Positions 41,344 through 52,903 of a stretch of DNA of 64,000 bases are shown piece by piece; position 1 is the first letter of the stretch; every line of letters begins with the position of its first letter. A program made the position numbers and the translations under genes. The stretch is from assembly GCA_928724745.1 (NCBI GenBank), contig CAKMXJ010000023.1, positions 310,001 through 374,000 on the forward strand. Direction: 5' to 3'. The notes beneath the pieces were generated by a model. That model saw only the letters and a program-made list of their open reading frames with translations, was not told the DNA's origin and ran no database searches. The DNA comes from Anthracocystis setariae. Lineage: Eukaryota; Basidiomycota; Ustilaginomycetes; Ustilaginales; Ustilaginaceae.

Positions 41344-42961
41344 GACATAACGCGACAATGCCAAACGTTCGGACAAGCTGGCATTTGTGTTTGGATAGTG
41401 ATGAGCTAGTAGTGGTTCCAAGATCGATTCGGCACAACTACGACTTGGAGATCATAGCAATGATTGTTGAGATTGGTCGGATCTTGTCGAAAGAAGAAGT
41501 GATCACTAACTGATCAAACGACTGATACAAATCTGATCGTGGTTAATCTCATCGTCAGGGTCCATCAACGGCATCCAATCAATCCATTCCGTTGTCCAAG
41601 TTTTTGGACATACGCATCTGCGGCTCAGAGCCGAAGCTTCCCAAAAGAAAGAATCGCTACGTCGCCAACTTGTTTTTGAGAGATAGTCACAATATGATAC
41701 GGATCGTTGATGCAAATGGTTGACGACTCTCAGCTCAGCGGCACAACTTGTATCCCGGATCACATATAGAAAAGAGTCTTGCGATGCTGTTCTATGCGGG
41801 GAATGGGCTTCCATGGCGGTCGAACTACTGCCAGCAGAATCAGGTCGTTTCGCAATTGTCTCCAATGGGTTCCCATCTTTTCTTTGCAGAGAACACACTT
41901 AATCAATCGTTTTCCGAGATACACATTAACGGAAAAGACAGTTGATTGGCATGTGACCCCGCAGAGGAGCGGCTTTCCGAAGAATGGGCAAGCTTGAGTG
42001 TGCGCGACTTTGCTACTGTAGCCCAGTTTCCGGATCGACAAGGTGGGGGTGGGGGAGGGCAGGGTGTGGGGGTGGCAAGTTTAGCCGATGGACTCATGAG
42101 GCGGAAGATCGGAGCGTCAAACATTGCATTGCGTTTCCAACAAGGTCGATTCGAGAAGTACGCTTACATGTAATACATTCCCGACTGTTGAAACAGAAAC
42201 CAATGCTGATGCTTCATTGGGTCGGCTGAGCATTTGCAGAAACAGCTAGCGCCGCCGGTGGAACTCTAATATCGTCCACGCCGAGACATAAGTTTCATGC
42301 TATGGTGCTATACAATGCAAAGTGCGTCGGCAAGTTGGCCGGTGCGGCTTCAATTCTGTCTATGCTGGCCAGCGAAGCGTCTAATCTGTGCATGCGTCCA
42401 TGGCGCTTTTCCTCGTCGGTGTTCTCTGTCTCCTCAACCATGCTTTGGTCGCGTTTTCTCTGCCCCCTCGTCCGAGTTTCCCTGCCTCGTCTGCTCGGAA
42501 AATGTCTGGCACTCATGCAGCCTATCAAAGCCCACTCAACCAATTCATTGAATTGAATGATTCTAGCGACTTTGCATTGACAGTGATTGATCAGTTGCTT
42601 CGGCGTCCGTAGTGGCGGCCGAGTTTTGGGCGTTTTCCGAGCAAAGAGTCGTACTAATGCATGCATAGCGAGATGAGGTGAGGCGAATCAGGGACTGTAC
42701 TTGTTCGCTTAGGTGCAACTAGTCGTCCATGTTGCAAGTGAAACTGCATTGTCAGTGTTGCCTTGTGGGGCCCCACCCCCGGCAGGCGAAGTTGTGCCTT
42801 ACCTCGGCTGTCCCCAATGGAACACTTGCGCAGAGAGCAATCATAGTCCACAGACATATATACGCACCACTTGCTTGTCTAAAGAAGCGCTCATTCTCAT
42901 TCAACCCACTTCCCGAGACATCTATACGCCTCCCTTCACTTGGCAAAGCAGACTAGCAACG
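41344..42961. promoter_or_regulatory. Divergent region between the regulator and the sugar porter
   Basis: 1.6 kb. Holds both promoters; a TATA-like TATATA lies at about 42857-42862, 100 bases before the porter's ATG. Several 60- to 90-codon frames overlap here but none has a family motif. Confidence 0.55.
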
Positions 42962-44560
42962 ATGAAGCCTTTCTCCGAGCCCTACTCCGGGCTGTACAAG
43001 CGAATGAGCCCGAGGTTCCTCCTCAACACTATCATGATGGCATGCGGTGCCGGCTTCTTACTTTTCGGATACGATCAAGGTGTAATGAGTGGTTTGCTGA
43101 CCTCTCCACCGTTCGAAGCGCAATTCCCAAAGATGTCGACCGATGCACAGCTTCAAGGACTGGTGGTTGCGATCTACGAAATCGGTTGCTTCTTGGGTGC
43201 TCTGATCACGTTTGTAATCGGTGAACGTTTGGGACGTCGAAAGATGATCATGTACGGAATGATCGTCCTTTCGATCGGAGCGATCATTCAAGCCTCTGCT
43301 TTTGGTGTTCCCGAACTGATCGTTGGTCGCATTGTGACTGGGATGGGCAACGGTTTCGCCACCGCTACAATTCCCGTGTATCATTCCGAGACTTCCAAGG
43401 CGCAAGATCGTGGCAAAGCGGTTGTCATCGAACTGGCAACCACGGTGTTTGGTGTCTGCGTTGCTTACTGGATGGACTTTGGCTTCAACTACATTCGAGG
43501 CTCGACGCTTCAATGGAGGTTCCCGCTTGCATTCCAAGTCTTCTTCGCCATGGTCACAATTCTGCTCATGGCATTCCTGCCTGAATCGCCGCGATGGCTG
43601 GTATCCAAGGGTAGGGATGCCGAGGCGATCGAAATCCTGAAGCGACTGGACATTTCCGAAACGAACAATGCAAAGGCTGTCAAGGCAGGCAAGTCCAAGA
43701 TCGTCATGCTCAACTGGCAGGAAGAATACGACGTTATTAAGCGCACGCTCGAGGAGGAGGCTGTTCTCTCGCAAGGACGACCCGCTTGGAAGGATGTTTT
43801 CACCAACGGCAAGGAGCGACACTTTCAGCGCGCCTTCCTCGGCTTCCTCTCACAGTTTATCCAGCAGCTTGGTGGAATCAACCTCATCACGTACTATGCC
43901 CCCGTTATCCTTCAGAAGAGTGTAGGTCTCGATCGATACACTGCGCTGCTCCTCTCTGGCTTCAACGGATTGGCATACTTTGCTTCATCGTTGGTGCCTT
44001 ATCCGTTGATCGAGCGTGTGGGTCGTCGACCGCTCATGCTCTTCGGTGCTGCTGGCCAAGCAATCAGTATGGCTGTGCTTGCCGCTATGACCGTGACGAT
44101 CGGCAACAAGACGCAAGGAATCGTCGCTACCGCTATGCTTTTCCTGTTCAACTTTTTCTTCGCTGTGGGATGGCTCGCACAACCCTGGCTGCTTCCTGCC
44201 GAGCTCAACAGTACCAGGACTCGAGTTCACGGTGCGGCAATCGGTACCATGTCGAACTGGATTTGGAACTTCACCGTAGTCATGTTGACTCCCGTTTGCG
44301 TCCAGCAGCTCGGTTACCAGACGTATGTCATGTTTGCCGTGTTCAACTTTTCGTTCATCTTCATGACGTACTTCCTGTTCCCCGAAACCAAGGGTTTGCA
44401 GCTCGAGGCGGTCAACGAGCTATTCGAGGACACTCAGAGGTGGTTGATCGGTACTGTGGACACTTCCAAGTACATTGTTAACCACAAGGAGGAGGAGGAT
44501 CTCGTCCAATCTCCTACTCACAAGACCGAATCTCGCGGCAGCATGGAGAAGGTCATGTAA
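42962..44560 (+). CDS. MFS sugar porter (hexose/pentose/polyol transporter type)
   Basis: 532 residues from the ATG at 42962; the frame before it is leader. Twelve predicted membrane helices with Sugar Porter motifs: FGYDQGVMSG in helix 1, GERLGRRK, ESPRWLVSKGR between halves, QQLGGINLITYYAP in helix 7, ERVGRRPLM, and PETKGLQLEAVNELFE at the end of the membrane part. The usual PAEI(Y)xxxxR is PAELNSTRTR. The QQxxGxN motif argues for sugar or polyol substrates, probably with H+. It is divergent from the Zn2Cys6 regulator and close to the ketol-transfer enzymes. Substrate unknown. Confidence 0.93.
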   Translation: MKPFSEPYSGLYKRMSPRFLLNTIMMACGAGFLLFGYDQGVMSGLLTSPPFEAQFPKMSTDAQLQGLVVAIYEIGCFLGALITFVIGERLGRRKMIMYGMIVLSIGAIIQASAFGVPELIVGRIVTGMGNGFATATIPVYHSETSKAQDRGKAVVIELATTVFGVCVAYWMDFGFNYIRGSTLQWRFPLAFQVFFAMVTILLMAFLPESPRWLVSKGRDAEAIEILKRLDISETNNAKAVKAGKSKIVMLNWQEEYDVIKRTLEEEAVLSQGRPAWKDVFTNGKERHFQRAFLGFLSQFIQQLGGINLITYYAPVILQKSVGLDRYTALLLSGFNGLAYFASSLVPYPLIERVGRRPLMLFGAAGQAISMAVLAAMTVTIGNKTQGIVATAMLFLFNFFFAVGWLAQPWLLPAELNSTRTRVHGAAIGTMSNWIWNFTVVMLTPVCVQQLGYQTYVMFAVFNFSFIFMTYFLFPETKGLQLEAVNELFEDTQRWLIGTVDTSKYIVNHKEEEDLVQSPTHKTESRGSMEKVM

Positions 44561-45365
44561 GCTGGAATCGCTACGTCACGCTCAAATCCTGTTCACTCTA
44601 TCCGTGCAATTGCGATCGCTCAATCCAAACTCTTCTTCTGTATATGCTTTGTTGTGCAAATCGAGATCAACGGTTCAGTCGAGGATGAGAGAGATAGCTA
44701 GCGAGTGGTATTGCCCCCCCGTCCGCGTGGGGGTGGAGGTGGCACGACGTGGTGGGACAGCGCGCGTGGGGGAATCGAAAATGTCCAAACGCGCACTGCA
44801 GCCACGTGAACCGCGGTAAATCCGAACTTTTTTTTCCCGTACTACAAAAGCCTCAGCCTAACATTGCGGCAATCGCATTCAACCATACCGACAAAGAATT
44901 TAGACGCTCTAACATATTTCAGAAAAAAAATCGGCGAAAATTTATTTCTTTGCGGATATGTTATGTTTTCATGCCGTGTCACTGTTGTCAACGGAGGAGC
45001 TTCGAAGCAGAGGCCTCGAGTTCGACTCCTGGCTTGGATTTTTTTGTATTTTTCGATTTTTTTTTGCGCACAATCTCGGTGACAAATACTCAGCCATCAA
45101 TGCCATTGTTAGCTAACTTGAACACCATCATCCACCCCAGCAAAAGCCATAGTCTGTGACATCTTAGCTTGACTTGACCTTTAGGACACCACATTGAGCA
45201 TTGAGCAAACATGGCTGCTCTTTGGTTGGCTTCTCCTTCCTCAACCCAAGTTAAATCACAGCTAGGTTCGAGTCTTGCAATGTGTTCCTATGCCTATATG
45301 TCTATCATTAGGGCGCAGTCTCCAAGCACTAGAGTTGTGAATCAATGCACATTCCAATAGATGTA
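44561..45365. other. Gene-free gap after the sugar porter
   Basis: 805 bases with T-rich tracts (45040-45065) and no convincing gene. A sequence like a tRNA B box occurs near 45017-45027 but no tRNA can be folded. It is the start of a transposon-rich stretch. Confidence 0.5.
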
Positions 45366-46018
45366 CAGTACCTGTCCATAAGTTTCCGGACGATTCTGAA
45401 TTTTCAAATTTCTCTTCATGGTTGTGAATAAATTTGATGGTGTCCAACATTATACAGCAATGTAAAGACCATACCAGCTAGCTAGCTTGATGCCCAGTGA
45501 GGGGTAGCTGTTAACACATGAAGCTCATGTGGCAGTACACAAGTATATTACAGCTTGCTAGCAACAAAAAGGAAGCATGCTTGTTAGGAAAATTTACCAC
45601 CCCCATCTGACTCTCCATGGCTTGCAACTCTGAGCTGCTGTTGATCTTGGCAGCTGCTTTGGTGGTCAGCTTGATTCAAGCCTGCCCTCACCAGAGAGAC
45701 CATCAAGACATTGTCAATGCTGTGGACACAGCTTTGAGGTATTGCCTACTTTTCTTCCTTGATTTCAGCTCAGTTGACAGCTTGCAGCAAAACTGGTTAG
45801 GCACTAATACTTGATCAAGCACAGAAGTCCACTCAACCATTCAAACAATGTCAGCTCACAGCCAATGATACTGGTCCCAACACACAATCAATCCATGCAA
45901 TCAAGCAAGAGTACAAGCAGATGAGAGTTGAGAATTGATGAGCAAAAGAGTGTGCATAATTTCATGTTACACAAAATTCCAAAATTGCGACTGTGCGGAA
46001 ACTTATGGACAGGTACTG
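45366..46018. mobile_element. Non-autonomous element with Tc1-like termini (653 bp)
   Basis: Both ends carry inverted repeats starting CAGTACCTGTCCATAAG, nearly the same as the Tc1 element at 36625-37970, and TA lies at each border (45364-45365, 46019-46020). The inside has no transposase and no visible similarity to the Tc1 element, so it is MITE-like and could be moved in trans by a related transposase. Confidence 0.9.
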
Positions 46019-46351
46019 TACTGTGGGCTGATTGAACACAAGCAGCACATCGTCAATTGTTGCTCACCTTTGGCACATCAGAAGGCTGTATACATGTTTG
46101 AATTGGACAGGGGCTGCAGTATCACAAATGCAACTGATTTCTGCTGGTTTCTTTTCAGGTCTTGTTGTTCTCAAACCTGTCATATGCATCAGCAAGAACA
46201 TAACCCATCTTGAGTAAAGGTAGCAATGAGAAATGTGCAATCAGTTGATGGGTGGTGTTAAGCGCCAAGGGTCTGACAACCTCTTGACTGTGCGGCGCAG
46301 CTTTGTTCACTACCATCCCATACATTTGACGCCGCTGCCTTCTTAAGAACT

Positions 46352-48160
46352 ATGGTCCGGAACCGTCAATTTCAGCATTGTGGGATCGAAATGAGCGGCA
46401 TTTCACCCAGTGTACCTTTCAATGAGCCTTCGACCAAAGAAGGGCAACCTGCCTATCTAGAGCGGCCAACGGAACTTGACATTCAACAAGATTCATTGCC
46501 AACATTCAGTTTCTTGCGGTCAGTGACCAGCATTCCAGGGTACGTCAACAGCCATTTTAATCCCAAGGTTGTATCAGCATATCGTGACTGGGATATGACG
46601 GTGATGCGCATTCAGACGTTAGGCACTAGTAGCCTCGAGCCGTTGCGTGACGTCACAGCAGGACTACTGGCTTTGACCATACAACACGCCAAGGCGATGT
46701 TGCTTGGAAAGGCATCGTGGTATCCCCCTTTGAGCCCATCCCACTCACTGGGCAAAGAACACATTCGATGGATCAACAATTGCAAGAGGCAGATTGTCAA
46801 TGCCTGTCTCTTTCCAGGAACAATGCAGTCAATCTCAAATGGCTTCTGCAACACCCATGGATTGCAGAAAATGCATGGGTCGCTGCTCGTTTCAAAGATG
46901 TGTTGCTGCAATGCAGTGGACCAATCGATTTGGACGGCTTTGATGTAGTCAACATTGATCAACTGGATGGTGCGTTGCTCGGTTGGGCCAGTTATGCAAA
47001 GGATTGTGAGTTTCATCCATTATATGCCTCGCTACTTCTGTTCCAGCAAGGCAAGGTACATGTTGGGTCAACTGCCCTACTTTGTGTGGGTTCATTTCTT
47101 GTGCCAAGCTGTTTGGGATCTTTGCAAGGTAATCTTGCCTTCCCCTGTACTTGTATCTATTCTTGAGCAGCGCATGGAGGTGATCACGCTAGAGGGTGCT
47201 CAGACCGATATGTGGAGCGACTTTGTTTCACTTCCTGTCACTCCGCTCCACTCTTCTATCCTAGCCGCAGGAGGTGCACGTCCTTTTGCACCTGTTTTGG
47301 CTGACGATATGGCTTGGTTTGATGCAGCGGTGCTTCAGCCATCGCTGACAAATGCGGTGCCCGACTGGCCTGTTCATCGCCAGGCATGGACGATCTTATC
47401 TCTGACAGAAGGGCCAGAAGACATTGGCCAGGAGGCGTCCCTTTTTCGTATTTCCCCAGATCCCACTAGCGGCGAGCACATCCCAGACCGGGTGATCAGG
47501 ATCAGGGGTGTGCGTCTTGCTAATACCGATCCACAAGAGCACCTGCGGAGCAACCTGAACGCATTATCCCTTGCCATGACCCCACCTGTTCCAGGTCGTC
47601 ATTTCGATGGACCGCTTTTCAGACGTATTGCTCCAGCTCAGATCGCGTATCGCTTCGGAAGGACTGCAAACGGAGTTGGACCAATGGAGATCAAATTTCG
47701 CTTTGCCAGCCGTGGTCAAGCTGGTGTGGCTTTGTTGCGTTACCACAGGTGGGAGTGCTTTGTACAACTGGCGGAGAGGAGGATTGTCGTTGGAGGGTTG
47801 GATTCATTGTCTTGTAAAGTGCAGGCATCAAACGATGGAGAGCTCGTCCGTGCACTCGCTTGCTTCAATGTCAACAAATTGGTGCAGATGGTACTGATCA
47901 TTGGTCGTTGTGGGGATGATTATACCATTATGGTGAAATACAGGAGCTCGGAGTTGGCAATACGTGATATAGGGAAACGGCCGCATGGAGCGGTGTCAGT
48001 TCTTATTCCGCACATCTGCACGACCGAATTGGAGGCTTGCCGCCGTTGTGGGTATATCGGTCACAATGAACACACCTGCAGGGTTGGTGGTGAGTCCTGG
48101 GTAGGAATTAAAGGCTGCCCAGTGTGCCTTCGAGTCAGCGCAGTGAATGCGGCTGCTTGA
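46352..48160 (+). pseudogene. Degenerate transposon-derived ORF with a C-terminal CCHC zinc knuckle
   Basis: Coding-like sequence that shifts frame: open in frame 46352-46948, then in the frame of 46717-47168, then back in the frame of 46955-48160. The final part ends with CRRCGYIGHNEHTC, a CX2CX4HX4C zinc knuckle as in gag proteins, then a Cys pair (GCPVCLRV). The order fits an ORF1 or gag remnant, but no reverse transcriptase is nearby. No clean GT-AG introns join the frames, so I call it broken. Element type not assigned; family unknown. The TE-rich setting supports mobile origin. Confidence 0.6.
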
Positions 48161-49132
48161 GTCTGCACAGGCAACTCGCGGATGATCTCGAAAGGATGCA
48201 GGACGCTAGACCTCTTTGTGGAGCATTTGGAGGTGATCAAGACAAAGCTATTGGGCTCTGATGATAGCATGGTCAGCGAGTCCCGAAGAGAGAGCTTCCT
48301 TGCGGTGCTTGGCTTCTAGTAGCATCTTGTAGCGATGGAGCCTAATGAATCAAGCGGTTGTCATATTACTGGATTTGTGTTTCTTGGACGCGTGCGAGAC
48401 TGTAGCGCGGGATCTGTATCAGTAGTGAGGCCAGGATTCTAAGTAGACCAGTTGGAGACGCACGTCACTTCTTGAAAGCAGCTATCATTGCCCAGATTAT
48501 TCGCACACGCACAGGAATAGTGCATGCGGAAGGGTATCACGAGCCAAAGTCGACCAAGACCAAGCACGGCTTTGACGGAGACTGTGCTGCTCCATGCTGT
48601 TGATAAGTTGATGGTGGTGAGACAAAGAGAGCGACGCAATCAGATTTGGCGCAGTGGGTCTCAAGCAACAAGATCAAGGAGTTGCTCAGCTCTTCCTCAA
48701 TGATCTCCCACTATCAACCGCACTCTCTACATCTTCACCAACATCGCTCTCTCCGCCATCTCTCCTTTGACTTTTATCTCAACGTGCCTACACCAACTCT
48801 TCAGAACTTTGTCCAACCCATCATTCAACACGTTCTTTGTGCCATTGCCTGCTCAATTCAAACTCGACTTGACCCGCCAATGGTTACCATTCATCATCAC
48901 CTCACTGGTATCGCATTTGAGATTATCCTGCTTATGGGGTCCAACAAAGTGACACTGCCCCGAGGCCTGATGGTGTTATTCTATTCAAACAGGCCCGACT
49001 ACACCATGCTGTTCATCCTTCAACGCAGGTAACAGGTTGTTGCAATCCTTGGTTCTCAATTTGACATTGGTTCTCACCTCTCTTCAAGAATTCACCAGAC
49101 TCGATTTGCCTCCAGCCTTGTCTCGTCTCAAT
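48161..49132. other. Gap with no recognisable feature
   Basis: About 970 bases between the zinc-knuckle ORF and the RPN2 fragment. A 128-codon plus-strand frame at 48646-49032 has no family motif. Probably old transposon sequence. Confidence 0.45.
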
Positions 49133-49830
49133 TCATCTCCATATACTACTTTGGTTCATACTGAATTGCGAGTAAAAGTGCGGGAACCAGTGCCAGAACT
49201 GAGTGAACAGCGCCATGCCCACAATTGCATGCACGTTGACATTGTGAGTGAACAGCGCCATGCTCGCAAGCTCAGTCATGCCGCTTTTTCTGATCTTTAG
49301 GCCTCCTGCCTCGACCAAACCCTGTGCAAGCGCAGCGCCAAACTTGGCCATCGCATGCTTGTGCCTGTCCAAAGCAATCTCTTCAAACGTGTTGCAAGCA
49401 TCGACCAAACCCTGTGCAAGCGCAGCACCAAATTTGGCCATTGCATCCTTGTGCGTGTCCAAAACAATTTTGTTGGCAATGCGCGGGTTGAGCGCTTCAT
49501 CCTGCTGGTTGCAGATCATGTCGAGGGCAAAGCAGGCGCCTTGATGCACAAAATCGATGGGATCCTTGGTCATGTGTTCAAGCAGATCAACCGTATCATT
49601 GAGACCAGTACCAGCACAGGCAATACCAAGAGCAAGCGTCAAGCCGTATCAAACGTGCAAGTCGCAGGACTCCAAAAGGGGCCTAACCATTAGGAGAGCG
49701 TGGCCAGGATTGCAGAAGAGGAGAAAACCAAGCAAGGTGGCGGCAGCGCGTTGCACATTGTGGCTGACATCTGAGCGGGCAAGCTGGTTCAGACGCCAGA
49801 TCGCCTCTGTTTTGGCGATACCGGTACCAG
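49133..49830 (-). pseudogene. Fragment of the 26S proteasome subunit RPN2, decayed
   Basis: Minus-strand sequence matches the repeat (toroid) region of Rpn2/PSMD1: TEAIWRLNQLARSDVSHNVQRAA, then LALGIACAGTGL, DLLEHMTKDPIDFVHQGA, the AKFGAALAQGL segment, and VGMALFTQFWHWFPH. The frame is broken by a TGA where the family has Arg (HV-stop-YG, around 49647-49649). The AKFGAALAQGLV segment is present twice in a row, as is MALFT, so parts are tandemly duplicated. The N-terminal side is cut at the LTR border. A functional RPN2 must exist elsewhere; this is a displaced piece. Confidence 0.87.
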
Positions 49831-50536
49831 TATTGGAAGTCAACTGCACCAAGGGGCAACCTTGACGGTAAGGTACAATGAATCTATTGTCTGCCAAGGG
49901 TGCTATAGCAAGTGGCTAAGTTGCTACAGACCTCACACTGGTGGATGGGCGTATAGAGCTGGTTCTGTTGTTATGTCAGACCAGTTAGATCCATGACCAA
50001 GAGTGGGCGGTGACGTTAGGCAGCAGGCACAAAGGGGGGGGGGGGGAACCTATGTTGATACAACAGTGGCAACATTGGTAAGGATCTGTAAAGGACAAAT
50101 GTTGTGATACGGAGAAGTTGGTAATAAATTGATTAAGGGATCATCAACTGTGCGCTCAAAGTGCACCCTGTAAGTGCATGTTGGTCCCCTACATTGTTAT
50201 TGCTAGTAGAGATGTAGGGAACCATATAGCAACAACGTTAGTGACAAACTATTTGCCAAGTGTAAAGTACAGTTGATCATCAACATAAACAACAATGTTG
50301 ACAATAACATGATCCAACAAGTGACATTTTGGTCAGGAATGTGATAAGGCACAAGGCCCACATTGCATAGGAACACATGGTACCAACATTGGCATTGGCA
50401 TGTGCATTGCTTCTGTGTCCCAAGGAATTGTGGCGGTGGCAACTGTGTTGGAATGTCACCGCACCAGTTATGGACCTACCCACATCTGTAATGTCAGGTT
50501 GATGGTTGATGCAGTAGGTGACCATATATTTCAACA
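49831..50536. mobile_element. Diverged copy of the MFS-gene LTR
   Basis: About 706 bases aligned end to end, in inverse orientation, with 17628-18342, with many substitutions and small indels (including a 13-base G run at about 50034-50046). It begins TATTGGAAGTC and ends TTTCAACA. No matching target duplication is visible at its sides (ACCAG and CTCAT), so it is older or rearranged. It abuts the RPN2 fragment. Confidence 0.88.
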
Positions 50537-51089
50537 CTCATCAAGCAACGCATTGACCACCCATGCTAGCTGTCTCAGTTGAGGAGCCACAATCACGCCA
50601 TGGGCAACCCGATGCACCCAAAATCGGCACTCCCATCATTGGCTTCTGATGTTACATCATAGGGATTTGAAAGTCATCTTGTACTACTTGGAGTACTTTA
50701 TTCACCGGCACTAAACACGAACCTCGTCCGTCTACTGTTGGCAATAAACTCATCGACAACTGAGAGATCCAGCCTCCCTCTCTTCAACGCAGCGTGCTTT
50801 CCCTAACTGGGCGTGATCTATCTGCCTCGTCCACGGTTGCATCCTCTGCCACGACCTCCTTTCTTCCAACAACTTCAGGATCTAGAGAAGGGTCGTTGCT
50901 CACGGGAGCCAGCCCCCCCACGTCCGTGCCAGCGAATCGCTTCTGAGCCAGCTTCCCGTTTGTACGACTCTTAACTCGCTCACGCTGACCGATACACACA
51001 CTCGTTCACTCCGTAAGTAGCATGGCAAAGACGATGCAAATGAGCAAAACAATAACATTCCTTCCCCTCTCTTAACTGCAAGACGTGTT
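50537..51089. other. Gap downstream of the transaldolase-family gene
   Basis: 553 bases between the LTR and the gene's stop codon. No coding region recognised. Confidence 0.5.
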
Positions 51090-52274
51090 CTAGGCGGTGG
51101 TGTTGAGCTTGGCCATAGCCGTCTCGATAAGGAGCTTTGCGCCGAGTTCGGCCTTGATGAAGACGTCGACGGCGTCCTTGATCCTCCTTGTCGTCTCTGG
51201 GTCCTCGACGATGGCTTCCTGCAATGCCTTGGCGTTGTTGGCGAGGTAATCGGTCTTGACGTCAAACAGCTGGGCGACACCGTCAGCACGGAGGGGGTCG
51301 ATCTTGAGCAGAGGCTGCGTCTCCTCTGGCAACTCGAGCGCGTACGTCTTGCTTGGACGGTACACCTTGCCAGAGTTGGCGACGGTTTGGAGTGTGCACA
51401 TCTCGGCCAGGGTGGGAGCCAGAATGGTGGCCTGCTGAGCACCGAGCGCGGGCTGGGCGAGGACTTCGTTCATGGCGATGAAACTGGCCGACTTGATAAC
51501 GGGTGGTTGAGCATTGACGCCGGAGAGGACGAGCTGACGATATGCCTGGTAAATGTGAGCACATCGAGCCGACATGGGGTGTTGCTTAGCGGGCGACTCG
51601 TAAACCAACCTGTCCTCCGGTGCGGTAAAGTGCGCAAGGATCTCGTTGTAGTACGGCGAGATGTAAAGACAGCCAGCTTGGGCAGCAGCAAGCGCCTGCG
51701 GAACCGAAAACAGTCCCGTACCGAGCGTACGAATGCCGTGCTCCTTTTCGAGCTTCTGAGCAGCCAACATCCCAGGTCCCGTAGTGAGGATCTTGATGCA
51801 GTAGCGCTCACGAGAGATACCGGCGCGAGCAAACTCGGCATCGTACGCAAGCGCATGCGCCACAATCCCCTCAGCATTGTATGCGTTCGATGGCGACGCT
51901 TGCAGCAATGCCCGTCCCGAAATGTTGGGCATGTTTTTGGCGCAAAGCTTGACACTCTGTTGGAGGAGAACCATCGGGCGGGTCGGTTAGTCAAGCGGAC
52001 TCAGGAGGACAACAATCGACAAGCCAAAACTTACAACACGGTCAAGGACCTCGAGCCAGGTAGCACCGGGCATCTCTTGGATCGTCTCTTCGAGGACCGA
52101 CATGTTTTCGGGGAGCGCAAGGGCGTCACCCACGATAAACTGGTTCGAGGTCATGTCGTTGGGCTGGACGCCGAGCGCGGCGAGCTGCTGCGTGAGCACA
52201 ACATCCAGCGTGTCGACGTCGATATCGATCTGCTGAGCAACGTTGCAAATGATGGGAACGGTAGTGGCGGTCAT
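51090..52274 (-). CDS. Transaldolase/fructose-6-phosphate aldolase-family enzyme with altered phosphate site
   Basis: Exons 52035-52274 and 51090-51956, 368 residues; the 78-base intron has GTAAGT-CAG ends and joins V-S in frame. Family marks: an acidic VDTLD strand near residue 20, the Schiff-base Lys135 in RYCIKILTTG, and TLGTGLFSVPQALAAAQAGCLYISPYYNEI. In class I transaldolases the last motif is ISPFVGRI, whose Arg binds substrate phosphate; here the position is Glu185. The lysine chemistry (transfer or cleavage of a dihydroxyacetone unit) should remain, but the substrate may lack phosphate at that position. I chose the ATG at 52274 because a TATATA lies about 80 bases upstream, downstream of which the longer candidates would start too early. 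Divergent from the isomerase-like gene. Confidence 0.85.
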
Positions 52275-52903
52275 GTTTGCAATCGAACTAGCGGAGAACA
52301 AGGCAAGGCGTTGGGATGGAGCAATGACCATGTCGAATGCCGGGGCGCGAGTATATATCGAAACAACGGTGAATTCGCTGTTGCCACGCTTGAATAGAGC
52401 GGTACACAGTTGTGCCGAGCGAGAGGAAAGAGAGGCATGAGGGCCGGGAGCGAGAGCCAGAGCGGGGAGGGGGAACAGGGTCCTTTGCTTGACTGACCGC
52501 GGGGGTTGCTCGGTGGAAAAGAAGGCCGAGCAGAGGCACCACCGGCGAGGTCGAGCTTTCGGTGTAATAAATTTCCCGGTCACCGACACGCCAACGCTCC
52601 TTTTCTTTTTTTTTTTTTTTTTTTATTGGCAGCAAACGGCGATATTTTGGCGACACGCCTTGGTTGGTTGGCTCGGTCAACTCGGATGGATTTGAGCGCC
52701 ATTCAATGTGTACAGCACGGTGCGGGGACGGGATCAAGACCGGCGCCGGTCGTCCTTGGGTGAGTTGAGCGTGCCCTTTTCTGCCCAGAACGATGTCACG
52801 CTGGATGCAAATCGAATAAGTACGCAAGCAAGTTTTGGTCGTCGTCGTCGTCGTCGTCGTCGACGTCAAAAGTACCTCTTGAAACCCACCAGATTCACTG
52901 AGA
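52275..52903. promoter_or_regulatory. Divergent promoter of the transaldolase-family and isomerase-like genes
   Basis: 629 bases. Contains a TATATA at about 52352-52357 (for the minus-strand gene), a T run at 52606-52624 and a GTC repeat at about 52838-52862 close to the plus-strand start. The shared region suggests coordinated expression. Confidence 0.6.

Noticed and set aside
44990..45055. Possible tRNA (B box GAGTTCGACTCC followed by T runs)
   Set aside because: T-stem pairs poorly and no matching acceptor stem or anticodon arm could be found upstream.
49826..50541. Target-site duplication around the diverged LTR
   Set aside because: The five bases on each side (ACCAG and CTCAT) do not match.
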